Positions 1 through 12,483 of a DNA stretch of 64,000 nt are shown here, one piece after another. Position 1 is the stretch's first letter. Each line of letters opens with the position of its first letter. The notes beneath the pieces are model-generated. The model was not told the DNA's origin. It worked only from the letters and a program-made list of their open reading frames with translations, and did no database searches. The DNA is taken from the NCBI GenBank assembly GCA_000017645.1, contig CP000781.1, positions 3,149,501 to 3,213,500 of the forward strand, read 5' to 3'. Both the position numbers and the translations under genes were made by a program. Source of the DNA: Xanthobacter autotrophicus Py2 (GTDB taxonomy: Bacteria; Pseudomonadota; Alphaproteobacteria; Rhizobiales; Xanthobacteraceae).

Positions 1-1677
1 TTCGCTCTCATCGCCTCGTGGTTCGTGGCGGTGATCTTCACGCCCTATCTCGGCACGGTGCTTTTGCCCGACATGAAGAAGGGCGCCCACCACGAGATGC
101 ACGACGGCCGCCTCTACCGTGCCTTCCGCCGGGTGCTGGAGGCGTGCCTGCGGCACCGCTTCCTGGTGATCGGAGCCACCGTGGCGATGTTCGCCGGCGC
201 CATCGTCGCCTTTGGCCATGTGCAGCAGCAGTTCTTCCCCACCTCGACCCGGCCCGAGCTGTTCCTGGAGATGCGCCTGCCCGAGGGCACGTCCATCACC
301 GTCACCGAGGCCACGGCGAAGAAGGCCGAAGCCCTGATCGGCGACGATGCCGACGTGGCGACGGCGACCACTTACGTGGGCCGCGGCGCGCCGCGCTTCT
401 GGCTCGGCCTCAACCCGGTGCTGCCCAACCCGAATTTTGCGCAGATCGTCATCGTGGCGAAGGACATCGAGGCTCGCGAGCGGCTCAAGGCGCGGCTCGA
501 CACCGCCATCGCCGACGGCGCGCTCTCGGAAGCGCGGGTGCGCGTCGACCGCTTCGTGTTCGGCCCGCCGGTCGGCTTCCCGGTGCAGTTTCGCGTGGTG
601 GGCCCGGACCCCATCGCGGTGCGCGATATCGCCGAGAAGGTGCGCGTGGTGATGGCCGCGGACAAGGACATGATCGACCCGCACCTCAATTGGGGCGAGC
701 AGGTCAAGTCCATCACCCTCGCCGTGGACCAGGACCGCGCCCGCGCCCTCGGCACCACCCCACGCGATCTTGCCGAGACCCTTCAGACCCTGCTTTCCGG
801 CTACACCGTGACCCAGCACCGCGAGGGCAATCTGCTCATCGACGTGGTGGCCCGCGCCGTGCCCGAAGAGCGCCTGGACCTCGAACACCTCGCCGCCCTC
901 ACGGTGACCACCCGCAACGGGCTTGCCGTGCCGCTGGGACAGGTGGCGCGCATCGCCTATGCCCATGAGGAGCCCATCCTCTGGCGGCGCGACCGTGACC
1001 TGGTGCTCACCGTGCGCGGCGACGTGCGGGACGGGGTGCAGCCGCCGGACGTGACCACCCGCATCCTGCCCAAGCTCGCCGCCATCAAGGCGGAGCTTGC
1101 GCCCGGCTATCGCATCGAGACCGGCGGCTCCATCGAGGAGAGCGCCAAGGCCAATGCGTCGCTGGCGGCGGTGTTTCCGGTGATGATCATCGTGATGCTG
1201 ACGCTGCTGATGATCCAGCTGCAGAGCTTCTCGCGCCTCGCGCTGGTGCTGGCCACGGCGCCGCTCGGCCTGATCGGCGCGGCGGGCGGGCTGCTCATCG
1301 CCCACAAGCCGTTCGGCTTCGTGGCGCTGCTGGGGCTGATCGCGCTGGCCGGCATGATCATGCGCAACACGGTGATCCTGGTGGACCAGATCGACCACGA
1401 CATCCGCGACGGCCACACCCCTCACCGCGCGATCGTGGATGCGACGGTCCGCCGGGCGCGGCCGGTGGTGCTCACCGCGCTGGCGGCGGTGCTGGGCATG
1501 ATCCCGCTGGCGGAGAGCGTGTTCTGGGGCCCCATGGCGGTGACCATCATGGGCGGCCTTCTGGTGGCAACCGTGCTCACCCTGCTGGTGGTGCCGGCGC
1601 TCTACGCCACCTGGTTCCGCGTGAAGGTCACGGACGACGAACCCGCGCCGGCGGCCATGCCGCAGCCAGCCGAATGA
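1..1677 (+). CDS. RND efflux permease, C-terminal part (5' end outside window)
   Basis: Inner-membrane permease of the resistance-nodulation-division family (AcrB-like), which exports small molecules by proton antiport together with a periplasmic adaptor and an outer-membrane channel. The frame is open from base 1, so the start lies upstream; about 558 residues are visible out of roughly 1,000-1,050 usual for the family. The visible part starts at the end of a membrane helix (VAVIFTPYLG), runs through a periplasmic porter domain, and ends with the typical helix bundle (SLAAVFPVMIIVMLTLLMIQ, GLIALAGMIMRNTVILVDQI, GGLLVATVLTLLVVPALYA). The tail is short and Pro/Ala-rich. Substrate cannot be told from this part. 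A strong hairpin follows the stop codon. Confidence 0.93.
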   Translation, partial: FALIASWFVAVIFTPYLGTVLLPDMKKGAHHEMHDGRLYRAFRRVLEACLRHRFLVIGATVAMFAGAIVAFGHVQQQFFPTSTRPELFLEMRLPEGTSITVTEATAKKAEALIGDDADVATATTYVGRGAPRFWLGLNPVLPNPNFAQIVIVAKDIEARERLKARLDTAIADGALSEARVRVDRFVFGPPVGFPVQFRVVGPDPIAVRDIAEKVRVVMAADKDMIDPHLNWGEQVKSITLAVDQDRARALGTTPRDLAETLQTLLSGYTVTQHREGNLLIDVVARAVPEERLDLEHLAALTVTTRNGLAVPLGQVARIAYAHEEPILWRRDRDLVLTVRGDVRDGVQPPDVTTRILPKLAAIKAELAPGYRIETGGSIEESAKANASLAAVFPVMIIVMLTLLMIQLQSFSRLALVLATAPLGLIGAAGGLLIAHKPFGFVALLGLIALAGMIMRNTVILVDQIDHDIRDGHTPHRAIVDATVRRARPVVLTALAAVLGMIPLAESVFWGPMAVTIMGGLLVATVLTLLVVPALYATWFRVKVTDDEPAPAAMPQPAE

Positions 1678-1681
1678 ACTT

Positions 1682-1723
1682 TCCACCTGGCGCCGGATCC
1701 GGTCGGATCCGCCGCCAGGTGGA
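1682..1723. terminator. Hairpin between convergent genes
   Basis: Perfect 11-bp inverted repeat (TCCACCTGGCG / CGCCAGGTGGA) whose loop contains two further GGATCC palindromes, so the whole segment can fold into one long stem. It starts 4 bases after the RND stop codon and lies between two convergent genes. No T-run follows on the plus strand, so it may be a processing or stability hairpin rather than a classic intrinsic terminator. Confidence 0.55.
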
Positions 1724-1854
1724 TCACGGTGTCCCGGCGCCCCCCGGGACAGTCCTCCCTGCCCGGTCGCGGCTACCGCCCCCCGCCGCAGCCGGGCGGG
1801 AGGACATCCTCAGCGCGGCTCCGCCCGGTGTCCGGGAGGAGGAATATCGCCGCC

Positions 1855-2427
1855 TCAGTTCTTCTCGCGCAGGGCGAGGCCGAACATCAGCGTGCCGACA
1901 CCGTTGACGATGAGGTCGACGCCAAGGAACAGGCCAAGGATGTAGAGCGAGTTCACCGGCCAGCGGGCGATGATGATGGCGCCCAGCAGCAGGGTGACGA
2001 TGCCCGACACCACGATGAAGCCCCAGCCCTTGGCGGGACGGGAGCCGACGCCGGCGAAGATGCGGAAGATGCCTTCCACCGCCAGCGCCACGCCGATCAT
2101 CAGGGTCAGGACGCCGGCGCCGAGCAGAGGGTTGTTGATCATGAGGCCGCCGGCCACCACATAGAGCACGCCGGCCAGCAGCCAGTAGAAGAACCGGCCC
2201 CAGCCCTGGACCCGGAAGGCGTGGATGACCTGGACCACGCCGCCCACGAGAACCAGCGCGCCGACCCACAGCACCGTCACGACGGTGGAGGCGAGCACAT
2301 GGGCGAGGGCCACGAACCCGAGCACGATGAAGGCGATACCCAGCACCGCGAACCAGCCCCAGCTGGCGCGCACGGCGTGGAGCTGGTCGGTGACCGTGGA
2401 TGCGGGAGTTTGCGCAGGCATTGTCAT
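1855..2427 (-). CDS. HdeD-family (DUF308) membrane protein
   Basis: About 190 residues, six predicted membrane helices in three pairs, matching the DUF308/HdeD family; Escherichia coli HdeD is linked to acid resistance at high cell density. Visible helices include WGWFAVLGIAFIVLGFVALA, VVTVLWVGALVLVGGVV, FFYWLLAGVLYVVAGGLMI and GFIVVSGIVTLLLGAIII. I chose the ATG at 2427 because GGAG (complement of 2436-2439) sits 8 bases upstream; the frame stays open to 2487 but that extension is not family-like. Alone in its orientation, convergent with the RND gene. Biochemical role unknown. Confidence 0.85.
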   Translation of the reverse strand: MTMPAQTPASTVTDQLHAVRASWGWFAVLGIAFIVLGFVALAHVLASTVVTVLWVGALVLVGGVVQVIHAFRVQGWGRFFYWLLAGVLYVVAGGLMINNPLLGAGVLTLMIGVALAVEGIFRIFAGVGSRPAKGWGFIVVSGIVTLLLGAIIIARWPVNSLYILGLFLGVDLIVNGVGTLMFGLALREKN

Positions 2428-2903
2428 TTTGCCGTCTCCGGATGCGATGGGCATGGCGCCCTCGCCGGTTGGGATGAGTCGTTCCACCCGCTGTAATCAT
2501 ACAGCAGGAACCGACCGCTCACAGCGCGGGGTGTGCCGGAGTTGGGGTGCAATCCATTGCCGCGATGGCGGTGCGCAAGAGCGGCCGCTCATCGTGCAAG
2601 GGCTTGGAGGAAGAGTTTGGGACGGGAAAGGCGCACAGGCTCTTATCCGTCGCCACCCGGTTCATCGCGGGCTGCGGTGAGCTGGAGCTGACCGGGCGCA
2701 CCCAGGTGGGCACCCGCGTGACGGGCACTCGCGCGATTCGCGCGCCTGGGCGGTCTGGAGCGGGAGGTGGGCTAGAACAGAGCCGATGGGGCGGGCTCAG
2801 GGATCGCCGTCATCGCGTCGGTCCGGATCGAGACCGGAGAGGCATTCCAAACGGGGCATGCCCGGGCGTGTGGCGAGCGAGCGAAGGCAGGCTGGAAGAC
2901 GGG
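2428..2903. other. Intergenic region without a recognisable gene
   Basis: About 475 bases between the HdeD-like gene and the terminator of the L,D-transpeptidase. Open frames here have no family-like sequence. A short palindrome, GCTGTA-atca-TACAGC (2490-2505), sits just upstream of the HdeD-like gene and could be an operator; otherwise I see nothing. Confidence 0.5.
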
Positions 2904-2934
2904 AAAACCCGGCCGGCGCAGGGCGCCGACCGGG
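2904..2934 (-). terminator. Intrinsic terminator of the L,D-transpeptidase gene
   Basis: On the minus strand a 12-bp stem (CCCGGTCGGCGC / GCGCCGGCCGGG, one G-T pair, 3-base loop) is followed directly by TTTT. It starts about 10 bases after the stop codon of the gene ending at 2944. Confidence 0.8.
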
Positions 2935-2943
2935 CTTGAAGGA

Positions 2944-4203
2944 TCAGCGCTGGGCCGGAACCACGGGCTTGCCGGCGGACGCGGTGGAGACCGGGGCAGG
3001 GGCGCCGGCATTGGCCTGCGGCGTGCCGGTCTTCGGCAGGATCACCACCTTGGTGCCCACGCCGGCGCGGTCGAACAGGTCCTCGATGTCGGCGTTCAGC
3101 AGGCGGAAGCAGCCGGACGACACGAACTTGCCGATGGTCTGGGGCTCGTTGGTGCCGTGGATGCGGTATTCGGTGCTGCCCAGATAGAGCGCGCGGGCGC
3201 CCATGGGGTTGCCCGGGCCGCCGGCCATGAAGCGCGGCAGGTAGGGCTGGCGCTGGATCATCTCGGACGGGGGACGCCAGTCGGGCCATTCCGCCTTGCG
3301 GGAGATCTTCTGGGTGCCGGACCAGGTAAAGCCCTCGCGGCCCACGCCGATGCCGTAGCGGATCGCCTTGCCGCCGCCCACCACGTAATAGAGGTAGGTG
3401 TTGGGCGTATCGATGATGATGGTGCCGGCCGGCTGGGTGGTCACATAGTCCACGGTCTGGCGGCGGAAACGCTCCGGCACCGGCTCGGTGGGGTCCACGT
3501 TCTCGATGCGCGGGCCAGACGGCGCCTCGGTGGTGCCGGGCACCACGGCGGCGTTGGGCGCATAGGCGCCGGCGGGCGGCGGGCCGGCATTGATGCTGGC
3601 GTAAATCGCGTCCTGGTCCACCGCGCCACGGCCGGAGCCGCCATAGGTGGCCTGCGCCGGAGGCTCATAGGCAGCGGGGGCCGGCTGGCCATAGACACCG
3701 GCCGGCGGCGCGCCGGCCTGGGGCGCGGCATAGGTCTGCTGGCTGTAGCCCTGGTTGCCGTAGGGCTGGTTTCCGTAAGCCTGGCCCTGGGGCACGACCG
3801 CGGCCGGCTGCGGGCCGCCCTGGGGGGCGACGGCGCTCGGCGCGGCGGAATAGTTCGGCTGCACGGGCTGCGGATAGCCCTGCTGCGGGTAGGCCTGCTG
3901 CGGATAAGGCTGCGCTGCGGGCGCGCCATAGGCCGGGGCCGACTGCTGGCCGGGGGGCGGCAGCTCGGTGCGCTCCAACTGGTCGTGACGCACGGGCGCC
4001 TGGCGGGCATAGGGATCAGAATAGCCGGGCGGCGGCGCGCCATAGCCCCCCACGGAGCCGGGCGGCAGCGTGCCGGCGTCCTCTTCGTCCGCCCCGTTGG
4101 CGGGCAGGCTGTAGCTCGTGCCGTTGGCGGGCTGGCCGAAGGCCGGCGCGGTGAGAACCGATGCCCCGAAGGCGGCGAGGAGAAGTTTGTGGCGCAGGGT
4201 CAT
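2944..4203 (-). CDS. L,D-transpeptidase (YkuD family)
   Basis: Periplasmic enzyme of the YkuD/ErfK-YbiS family, which forms 3-3 peptidoglycan cross-links or anchors proteins to peptidoglycan. 419 residues. An N-terminal signal peptide (about residues 1-23, cleavage near AFG-Q) is followed by a long low-complexity Pro/Gln/Tyr/Ala-rich linker (about 45-215). The catalytic domain fills the C-terminal half, with the HGTNEP motif and the SSGCFRLLN motif that holds the catalytic cysteine. The short tail is Ala/Pro-rich. The gene is divergent from the ArsR-methyltransferase gene and ends in an intrinsic terminator. Which cross-link it makes cannot be read from sequence. Confidence 0.92.
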   Translation of the reverse strand: MTLRHKLLLAAFGASVLTAPAFGQPANGTSYSLPANGADEEDAGTLPPGSVGGYGAPPPGYSDPYARQAPVRHDQLERTELPPPGQQSAPAYGAPAAQPYPQQAYPQQGYPQPVQPNYSAAPSAVAPQGGPQPAAVVPQGQAYGNQPYGNQGYSQQTYAAPQAGAPPAGVYGQPAPAAYEPPAQATYGGSGRGAVDQDAIYASINAGPPPAGAYAPNAAVVPGTTEAPSGPRIENVDPTEPVPERFRRQTVDYVTTQPAGTIIIDTPNTYLYYVVGGGKAIRYGIGVGREGFTWSGTQKISRKAEWPDWRPPSEMIQRQPYLPRFMAGGPGNPMGARALYLGSTEYRIHGTNEPQTIGKFVSSGCFRLLNADIEDLFDRAGVGTKVVILPKTGTPQANAGAPAPVSTASAGKPVVPAQR

Positions 4204-4442
4204 GTGAGAGGGTTAACCGTGAAACGTGACGAAATTGGAAACGGGGCGCGGAAAATTTCGCAGGCCACGTCGGTAATACCGTACGGAAGAGCCGGGCGCT
4301 CCCTCACCTCCGCCGATCTGTGACAAAAGCGTGTATGCCCACCGTTGTGCAGGCGCAACAACGCTTCGCGCAGCGCCGCTGATCGTGATCGGCATGGCTG
4401 GGGCAGCGTGCGCAACCGCTGCGTCGCGGGCCAGCGGAGACG

Positions 4443-4470
4443 CTTGAATGTGGCGACGTTAGGATATAAA
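4443..4470 (+). promoter_or_regulatory. Candidate promoter of the arsR-metF-metH cluster
   Basis: CTTGAA (4443-4448) and TATAAA (4465-4470) are spaced 16 bases apart and could be -35 and -10 boxes. Transcription would then begin around 4477, within a few bases of the ATG at 4480, giving a nearly leaderless mRNA. No good Shine-Dalgarno sequence is present, which fits this. Inference only. Confidence 0.4.
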
Positions 4471-4481
4471 GATATCTTTAT
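4466..4481. promoter_or_regulatory. 16-bp perfect palindrome overlapping the regulator's start codon (candidate operator)
   Basis: ATAAAGATATCTTTAT is a perfect palindrome in an otherwise GC-rich region. It overlaps the candidate -10 box and the first bases of the ATG at 4480. Palindromes of this style (AAGATATCTT core) are, as I recall, bound by ArsR-family regulators of methionine and S-adenosylhomocysteine metabolism (SahR type) in proteobacteria. Most likely the autoregulatory site of the gene it overlaps. Confidence 0.7.
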
Positions 4482-5499
4482 GTCAAATCCGAAGGCCGGT
4501 CCGTCGCTGTCGTTCCCCGCCGTGCTCGAAAGCCTGAAGGCGGCGGGCGAGGATACGCGCCTGCGCCTGATCGCGGTGCTGGGCGAGGCGGAGCTGACGG
4601 TCTCGGACCTTACCGAGATCCTGGGCCAGTCGCAGCCGCGCATCTCGCGCCACCTCAAGCTGCTGGCCGAGGCCGGGCTGGTGGAGCGGCACCGGGAGGC
4701 GAGCTGGATCTTCTATCGCCGGGCGGCGGATGGGGCGGGCGGCCGAATCGGCACCGCGCTTCTGGCGCTGCTGGATCGCGACGATCCGGTGCTGGTGGGC
4801 GACCGGGCGCGCCTCGTGTCCGTGCGTGCGGCGCGCGCGGCGGCGGCGCAGGCCTATTTTGCCGCCCACGCCCGTGAATGGGACGAGATTCGCCGGCTCC
4901 ATGTGCCCGAGGCGGCAGTGGAGGCGGCGGTGCGGCAGGCGCTGGGCGCCGCGCCCATCCGCTCGCTGCTGGATCTCGGCACCGGCACCGGCCGCATGCT
5001 GGAGGTGTTCGCCCCCGATATCGAGCGCGGCATGGGCATAGACCTGTCGCCGGATATGCTGGGCGTCGCCCGCACCAATCTGGAGCGGGCCGGCATCCGC
5101 CACTGCCTGCTGCGCCAGAGCGACATCTATGCGGTGCCGGCGCCGCGCGATTCGTTCGATGCGGTGATCGTGCATCAGGTGCTGCATTATCTCGACGACG
5201 GCGGCCGCGCCCTGAAGGAGGCGGCGCGGGTGCTGCGTCCCGGCGGCAGGCTGCTGGTGGTGGATTTCGCCCCCCATGGCCTGGAGTTCCTGCGCGACGC
5301 CCATGCCCACCGCCATCTCGGCTTCCCGCGCGAGACGGTGGAGGGCTGGCTCGCCGACGCGGGGCTGGACCTCGTCACTTTCCGCACCCTCGCGCCCGAC
5401 GGCAAGGCGGGGGACGGGCTCACCGTTTCGCTCTGGCTGGCGCGCGACCCACGCGTGCTCATGGCCGAGGCCGACCTTGCCGACAGGGAGATTGCCTGA
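4480..5499 (+). CDS. ArsR-family regulator fused to a SAM-dependent methyltransferase domain
   Basis: 339 residues. Residues about 8-90 form an ArsR/SmtB winged helix (DLTEILGQSQPRISRHLKLL recognition region, then the wing REASWIFYR). From about residue 150 comes a class I methyltransferase fold with the SAM-binding motif LLDLGTGTGRML, the acidic GMGIDLSPDML loop, and FDAVIVHQVLHYLDD. There are no obvious ArsR metal-binding cysteines. Its stop codon overlaps the metF start (TGATG), and metH follows, so it probably controls methionine and one-carbon genes, with the methyltransferase domain sensing SAM or SAH. That sensing role is inference; catalytic activity is also possible. I chose the ATG at 4480 because homology begins there. 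Confidence 0.88.
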   Translation: MSNPKAGPSLSFPAVLESLKAAGEDTRLRLIAVLGEAELTVSDLTEILGQSQPRISRHLKLLAEAGLVERHREASWIFYRRAADGAGGRIGTALLALLDRDDPVLVGDRARLVSVRAARAAAAQAYFAAHAREWDEIRRLHVPEAAVEAAVRQALGAAPIRSLLDLGTGTGRMLEVFAPDIERGMGIDLSPDMLGVARTNLERAGIRHCLLRQSDIYAVPAPRDSFDAVIVHQVLHYLDDGGRALKEAARVLRPGGRLLVVDFAPHGLEFLRDAHAHRHLGFPRETVEGWLADAGLDLVTFRTLAPDGKAGDGLTVSLWLARDPRVLMAEADLADREIA

Positions 5500-6452
5500 T
5501 GACCACGCCCGCCCTTGCTCCTGCTCCCGCCCCGGTCCGGGCGAGCCGGGAGATGGACCGGCCGCCGGTGAAGGTCTCCTTCGAGTTCTTCCCGCCGAAG
5601 TCGCCAGAGATGGAAAAGACCCTGTGGTCGTCCATCGCCCGCCTCGCGCCGCTGTCGCCTGATTTCGTGTCGGTCACCTACGGCGCCGGCGGCTCCACCC
5701 GCGAGCGCACCCACGCCACCGTGGAGCGCATCGCCAAGGAGACCGACCTTGCCCCCGCCGCCCACCTCACCTGCGTGGCCGCGACCCGGGACGAGATCGA
5801 CGCCGTGGTGCGCGCCTATGGCGAGGCGGGCGTGAAGCATATCGTGGCCCTGCGCGGCGATCCGGTGACCGGGGTGGGCACGCGCTATGAGCCCCATCCC
5901 GGCGGCTATGCCTATGCCAATGACCTCGTGGCCGGCATCAAGCGCATCGGCGATTTCGAGGTGTCGGTCTCCGCCTATCCGGAAAAGCACCCGGAGAGTG
6001 CGAGCCTTGATGCCGACATTGATGTCCTGAAGGCCAAGGTGGATGCGGGCGCCACCCGCGCCATCACCCAGTTCTTCTTCGAGAACGACGTGTATTTCCG
6101 CTATCTGGACAAGGTGCGGGCGCGGGGCATCGACATTCCCATCGTGCCGGGCATCCTGCCGGTGACCAACTTCAAGCAGGCCTCCAGCTTTGCTACCCGC
6201 ACCGGCGCCAGCGTGCCGGCCTGGCTGCTGCGGCGGTTCGAGGGGCTCGACGACGACGTGGAGACTCGCAAGCTCATCGCCGCCGCCGTGGCCGCCGAGC
6301 AGGTGACGGACCTCGTTGATCGCGGTGTCACCGATATCCATTTCTATACGCTGAACCGCGCCGACCTCGTCTACGCCATCTGCCACCTGCTGGGGTTGCG
6401 GCCCAAGGTGGCGGGCGCGCTGGCGGATGCGCCAAAGGCTGTCGCCATCTGA
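5499..6452 (+). CDS. metF: Methylenetetrahydrofolate reductase
   Basis: Reduces 5,10-methylene-THF to 5-methyl-THF using an FAD-containing TIM barrel; the product is the methyl donor for MetH. 317 residues, normal for the bacterial enzyme. Recognisable stretches are SFEFFPPKSPEMEKTLW near the N-terminus, the VTYGAGGSTRERTH motif, HIVALRGDP, TRAITQFFFENDVYF and IPIVPGILPVTNFKQ. The start codon overlaps the stop of the upstream regulator, so the two are translationally coupled. It has a short Pro/Ala-rich N-terminal extension of about 22 residues. MetH follows 161 bases downstream. Confidence 0.97.
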   Translation: MTTPALAPAPAPVRASREMDRPPVKVSFEFFPPKSPEMEKTLWSSIARLAPLSPDFVSVTYGAGGSTRERTHATVERIAKETDLAPAAHLTCVAATRDEIDAVVRAYGEAGVKHIVALRGDPVTGVGTRYEPHPGGYAYANDLVAGIKRIGDFEVSVSAYPEKHPESASLDADIDVLKAKVDAGATRAITQFFFENDVYFRYLDKVRARGIDIPIVPGILPVTNFKQASSFATRTGASVPAWLLRRFEGLDDDVETRKLIAAAVAAEQVTDLVDRGVTDIHFYTLNRADLVYAICHLLGLRPKVAGALADAPKAVAI

Positions 6453-6462
6453 ACGCCGGAAG

Positions 6463-6486
6463 CCCTCTCCCGCTCGCGGGGGAGGG
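6463..6486. repeat. GC-rich palindromic hairpin between metF and metH
   Basis: A 10-bp stem (CCCTCTCCCG / CGGGGGAGGG, one G-T pair) with loop CTCG. Short palindromes of this CTCTCCCGC type are frequent intergenic repeats in alphaproteobacteria. It may act as a processing or partial termination signal that separates metF and metH expression. No T-run follows. Confidence 0.55.
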
Positions 6487-6613
6487 TTGGTAGGGGGCCA
6501 CAGTCCCATCGGCGCCGGAAAAATTGGCGACGATGTCGTGTTTTCGTCCGGCGACGGACGTCCATCTGTTTCACCGAGGCTGTCCCAAGCCCCGAGCCCT
6601 GAGAACTTCAGCC

Positions 6614-10348
<3,735 letters not shown>

Positions 10349-10428
10349 GGGGCGCCTCCGTCAGTCCCGGCCGTCCCGGTCGCGGCGGCCGGCCACTCCG
10401 TGCGAGGTGCCGAGGGGCGATGGCGGCC

Positions 10429-11295
10429 TCACGCCGCCGCGCCGGCTCCCGACTTCAGCTGCGCGAACGTGTTCGCCAGCCGGACGAAGCCGTCCACATC
10501 GATCTCCTCGGCCCGCGCCGTTTCCTCCACGCCAGTGGCTTTGAGCAGGGCGGCGGTGTCGACCCCCAGGGATTTCAGGCTCTGGCGCAGCATCTTGCGG
10601 CGCTGGCCGAAGGCGGCTTCCGTCACCTTCTCCAGGGCCGACAAGGCGCAGGGCAAAGGCTCCGACCGCGGCACCAGATGCACCACGGAGGAGGTCACCT
10701 TCGGCGGTGGCACGAAGGCGGAGGGGGCCACGTCGAAGGCGATGCGCGCCGTGGTCCGCCAGCCCGCCAGCACCGCGAGCCGGCCATAGGCTTTCGAGCC
10801 CGGCGCGGCGACGATGCGCTCCGCCACTTCCTTCTGGAACATGAGGGTGAGGGACGAGAACCACGGCGGCCAGGGATCCGTTGAGAGCCAGCCGATGAGC
10901 AGCAGCGTCGCAATATTGTAGGGCAGGTTCGCCACCACCCGCACCTCACCGTCACCCACGAGGGGGCGAACGTCCACCTTCAGCGCATCGCCGGAGATCA
11001 CCTCCAGCCGGCCGGGATAATGGTCGGAGACTTCGGCCAGCGCATCGAGGCAGCGCTGATCGCGCTCGATGGCGATGACGCGCCGGGCACCCAAAGCGAG
11101 CAGCGCCCGCGTCAGCCCGCCCGGTCCGGGACCCACCTCCACCACGGTGGCCCCTTCGAGGGGGCCGGAGGCGCGGGCGATGCGGCCGGTGAGGTTGAGG
11201 TCCAGAAGGAAGTTCTGGCCCAGCGACTTCTGCGCCGAGAGGCCGTGCCGCCGGATGACATCGCGCAGCGGCGGCAGGTCGTCGAGGGCGCTCAC
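10429..11295 (-). CDS. rsmA: 16S rRNA (adenine1518/1519-N6)-dimethyltransferase
   Basis: RsmA (KsgA) dimethylates two adjacent adenines in helix 45 of 16S rRNA late in 30S assembly. 288 residues. Motifs: [14 protein letters not shown] at the N-terminus, SAM-binding [16 protein letters not shown], and the catalytic NLPYN motif. The start is GTG at 11295, overlapping the pdxA stop (GTGA), so it is the last gene of the lptF-to-rsmA transcription unit. It converges with metH across an 80-base gap. Confidence 0.97.
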   Translation of the reverse strand: MSALDDLPPLRDVIRRHGLSAQKSLGQNFLLDLNLTGRIARASGPLEGATVVEVGPGPGGLTRALLALGARRVIAIERDQRCLDALAEVSDHYPGRLEVISGDALKVDVRPLVGDGEVRVVANLPYNIATLLLIGWLSTDPWPPWFSSLTLMFQKEVAERIVAAPGSKAYGRLAVLAGWRTTARIAFDVAPSAFVPPPKVTSSVVHLVPRSEPLPCALSALEKVTEAAFGQRRKMLRQSLKSLGVDTAALLKATGVEETARAEEIDVDGFVRLANTFAQLKSGAGAAA

Positions 11296-12347
11296 GCTAC
11301 ACTCGCCGCGCGGTGGCCTTCGCGCGCGGCAAGCCGCGCTTCCGCATCCGCGAGGCGGCGGGCGAGCCGCAGCGCCGCCACCAGGCTTGAGGGGTTGGCG
11401 CGGCCCGTTCCCGCGATGTCGAAGGCGGTGCCGTGATCGGGCGAGGTGCGGATGAAGGGCAGGCCCAGCGTCACATTCACCCCGTCGTGGAAGGCCAGCG
11501 TCTTGGCCGGGATCAGCACCTGGTCGTGATACATGCCCACCGCCACGTCGTAGCCGGCCCGCGCCTGCGGGTGGAACAGTGTGTCGGCGGGCAGGGGACC
11601 CCGCGCGTCGATGCCCTCGCGCTTGAGGGCTTCGACCGCCGGGCGCACGATGGCCTCATCCTCGGTGCCGAGGGTGCCCTCCTCGCCCGCATGGGGGTTG
11701 AGGCCGCAGAACACCAGCCGGGGGTGGGCGAGGCCGAAGCGCCGGGCCATGTCGCCGGCGACGATGCGGCCGGTCTCCACCAGGAGGTCGATGGTGAGAT
11801 GGCCGGGCACGTCCGCATAGGGCAGGTGGATGGTGGCCGGCACCACGGCGAGTTGCTCCGACCAGATCATCATCACCGGATGGGGTGCGGGTCGGCCCGG
11901 GCGCGCGGCGCGGGCGGCCAGGAACTCGGTGTGGCCGGGAAACGGAAAGCCGCCCGCATACATGACCGACTTCGCCAACGGATTGGTGACCAGCGCCGCC
12001 GCGCGGCCGGCCTGGACCAGGCCGAGGGCCGCCTCAAGGCTTGCCACCACGCAGGGCGCGCTGGAGGCATCGGGCGCGCCGGGCAGGGCGGTGGAGGCGG
12101 GACCGGCGGGCATCACCGGCAGCGCCTCGGCGAAGTGGCCGGCGGCGTCTTCCGGACCGGTCTCGGCCAGCGGCACGGTGAGGCCGAGCTGGCGGACCCG
12201 GGCCTTGAGCGCTTCGGGATCGCCGGCGACGAGGAAGGCGGGCAGGCCCAGCTCCCGGCGCTGCGCCCAGGCCGTGAGCGTGATGTCGGGGCCGATGCCG
12301 GCAGGATCACCGAGGGAGAGGACGAGGGGAGCGGGCGCGACCATCAC
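11292..12347 (-). CDS. pdxA: 4-hydroxythreonine-4-phosphate dehydrogenase
   Basis: Oxidises 4-phosphohydroxy-L-threonine in the DXP-dependent pyridoxal 5'-phosphate pathway. 351 residues, slightly longer than E. coli PdxA. Motifs: [12 protein letters not shown] at the N-terminus, [14 protein letters not shown] and [42 protein letters not shown] (metal-binding His) and the C-terminal [15 protein letters not shown]. It sits between the SurA-like chaperone gene and rsmA, the usual arrangement (surA-pdxA-ksgA) in many proteobacteria. It overlaps rsmA by 4 bases. Confidence 0.97.
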   Translation of the reverse strand: MMVAPAPLVLSLGDPAGIGPDITLTAWAQRRELGLPAFLVAGDPEALKARVRQLGLTVPLAETGPEDAAGHFAEALPVMPAGPASTALPGAPDASSAPCVVASLEAALGLVQAGRAAALVTNPLAKSVMYAGGFPFPGHTEFLAARAARPGRPAPHPVMMIWSEQLAVVPATIHLPYADVPGHLTIDLLVETGRIVAGDMARRFGLAHPRLVFCGLNPHAGEEGTLGTEDEAIVRPAVEALKREGIDARGPLPADTLFHPQARAGYDVAVGMYHDQVLIPAKTLAFHDGVNVTLGLPFIRTSPDHGTAFDIAGTGRANPSSLVAALRLARRLADAEARLAAREGHRAASVA

Positions 12348-12483
12348 AGCGTTTTCCGCAAAAGTTGAAACCGGTTTTGCGTCATGAAAACGCGCTGAAC
12401 GGCGGCACGCGGCAAAATCGCCGGAACCGGCCGTTGGATACTAAGGTCGGAGCAAAGGCCCGGGTTTGCAACCCGCAGGCGCT

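Noticed and set aside
6453..6613. Possible cobalamin or SAM riboswitch in front of metH.
   Set aside because: The gap is only 161 bases, holds a repeat-like hairpin and no recognisable B12-box or SAM-riboswitch core.
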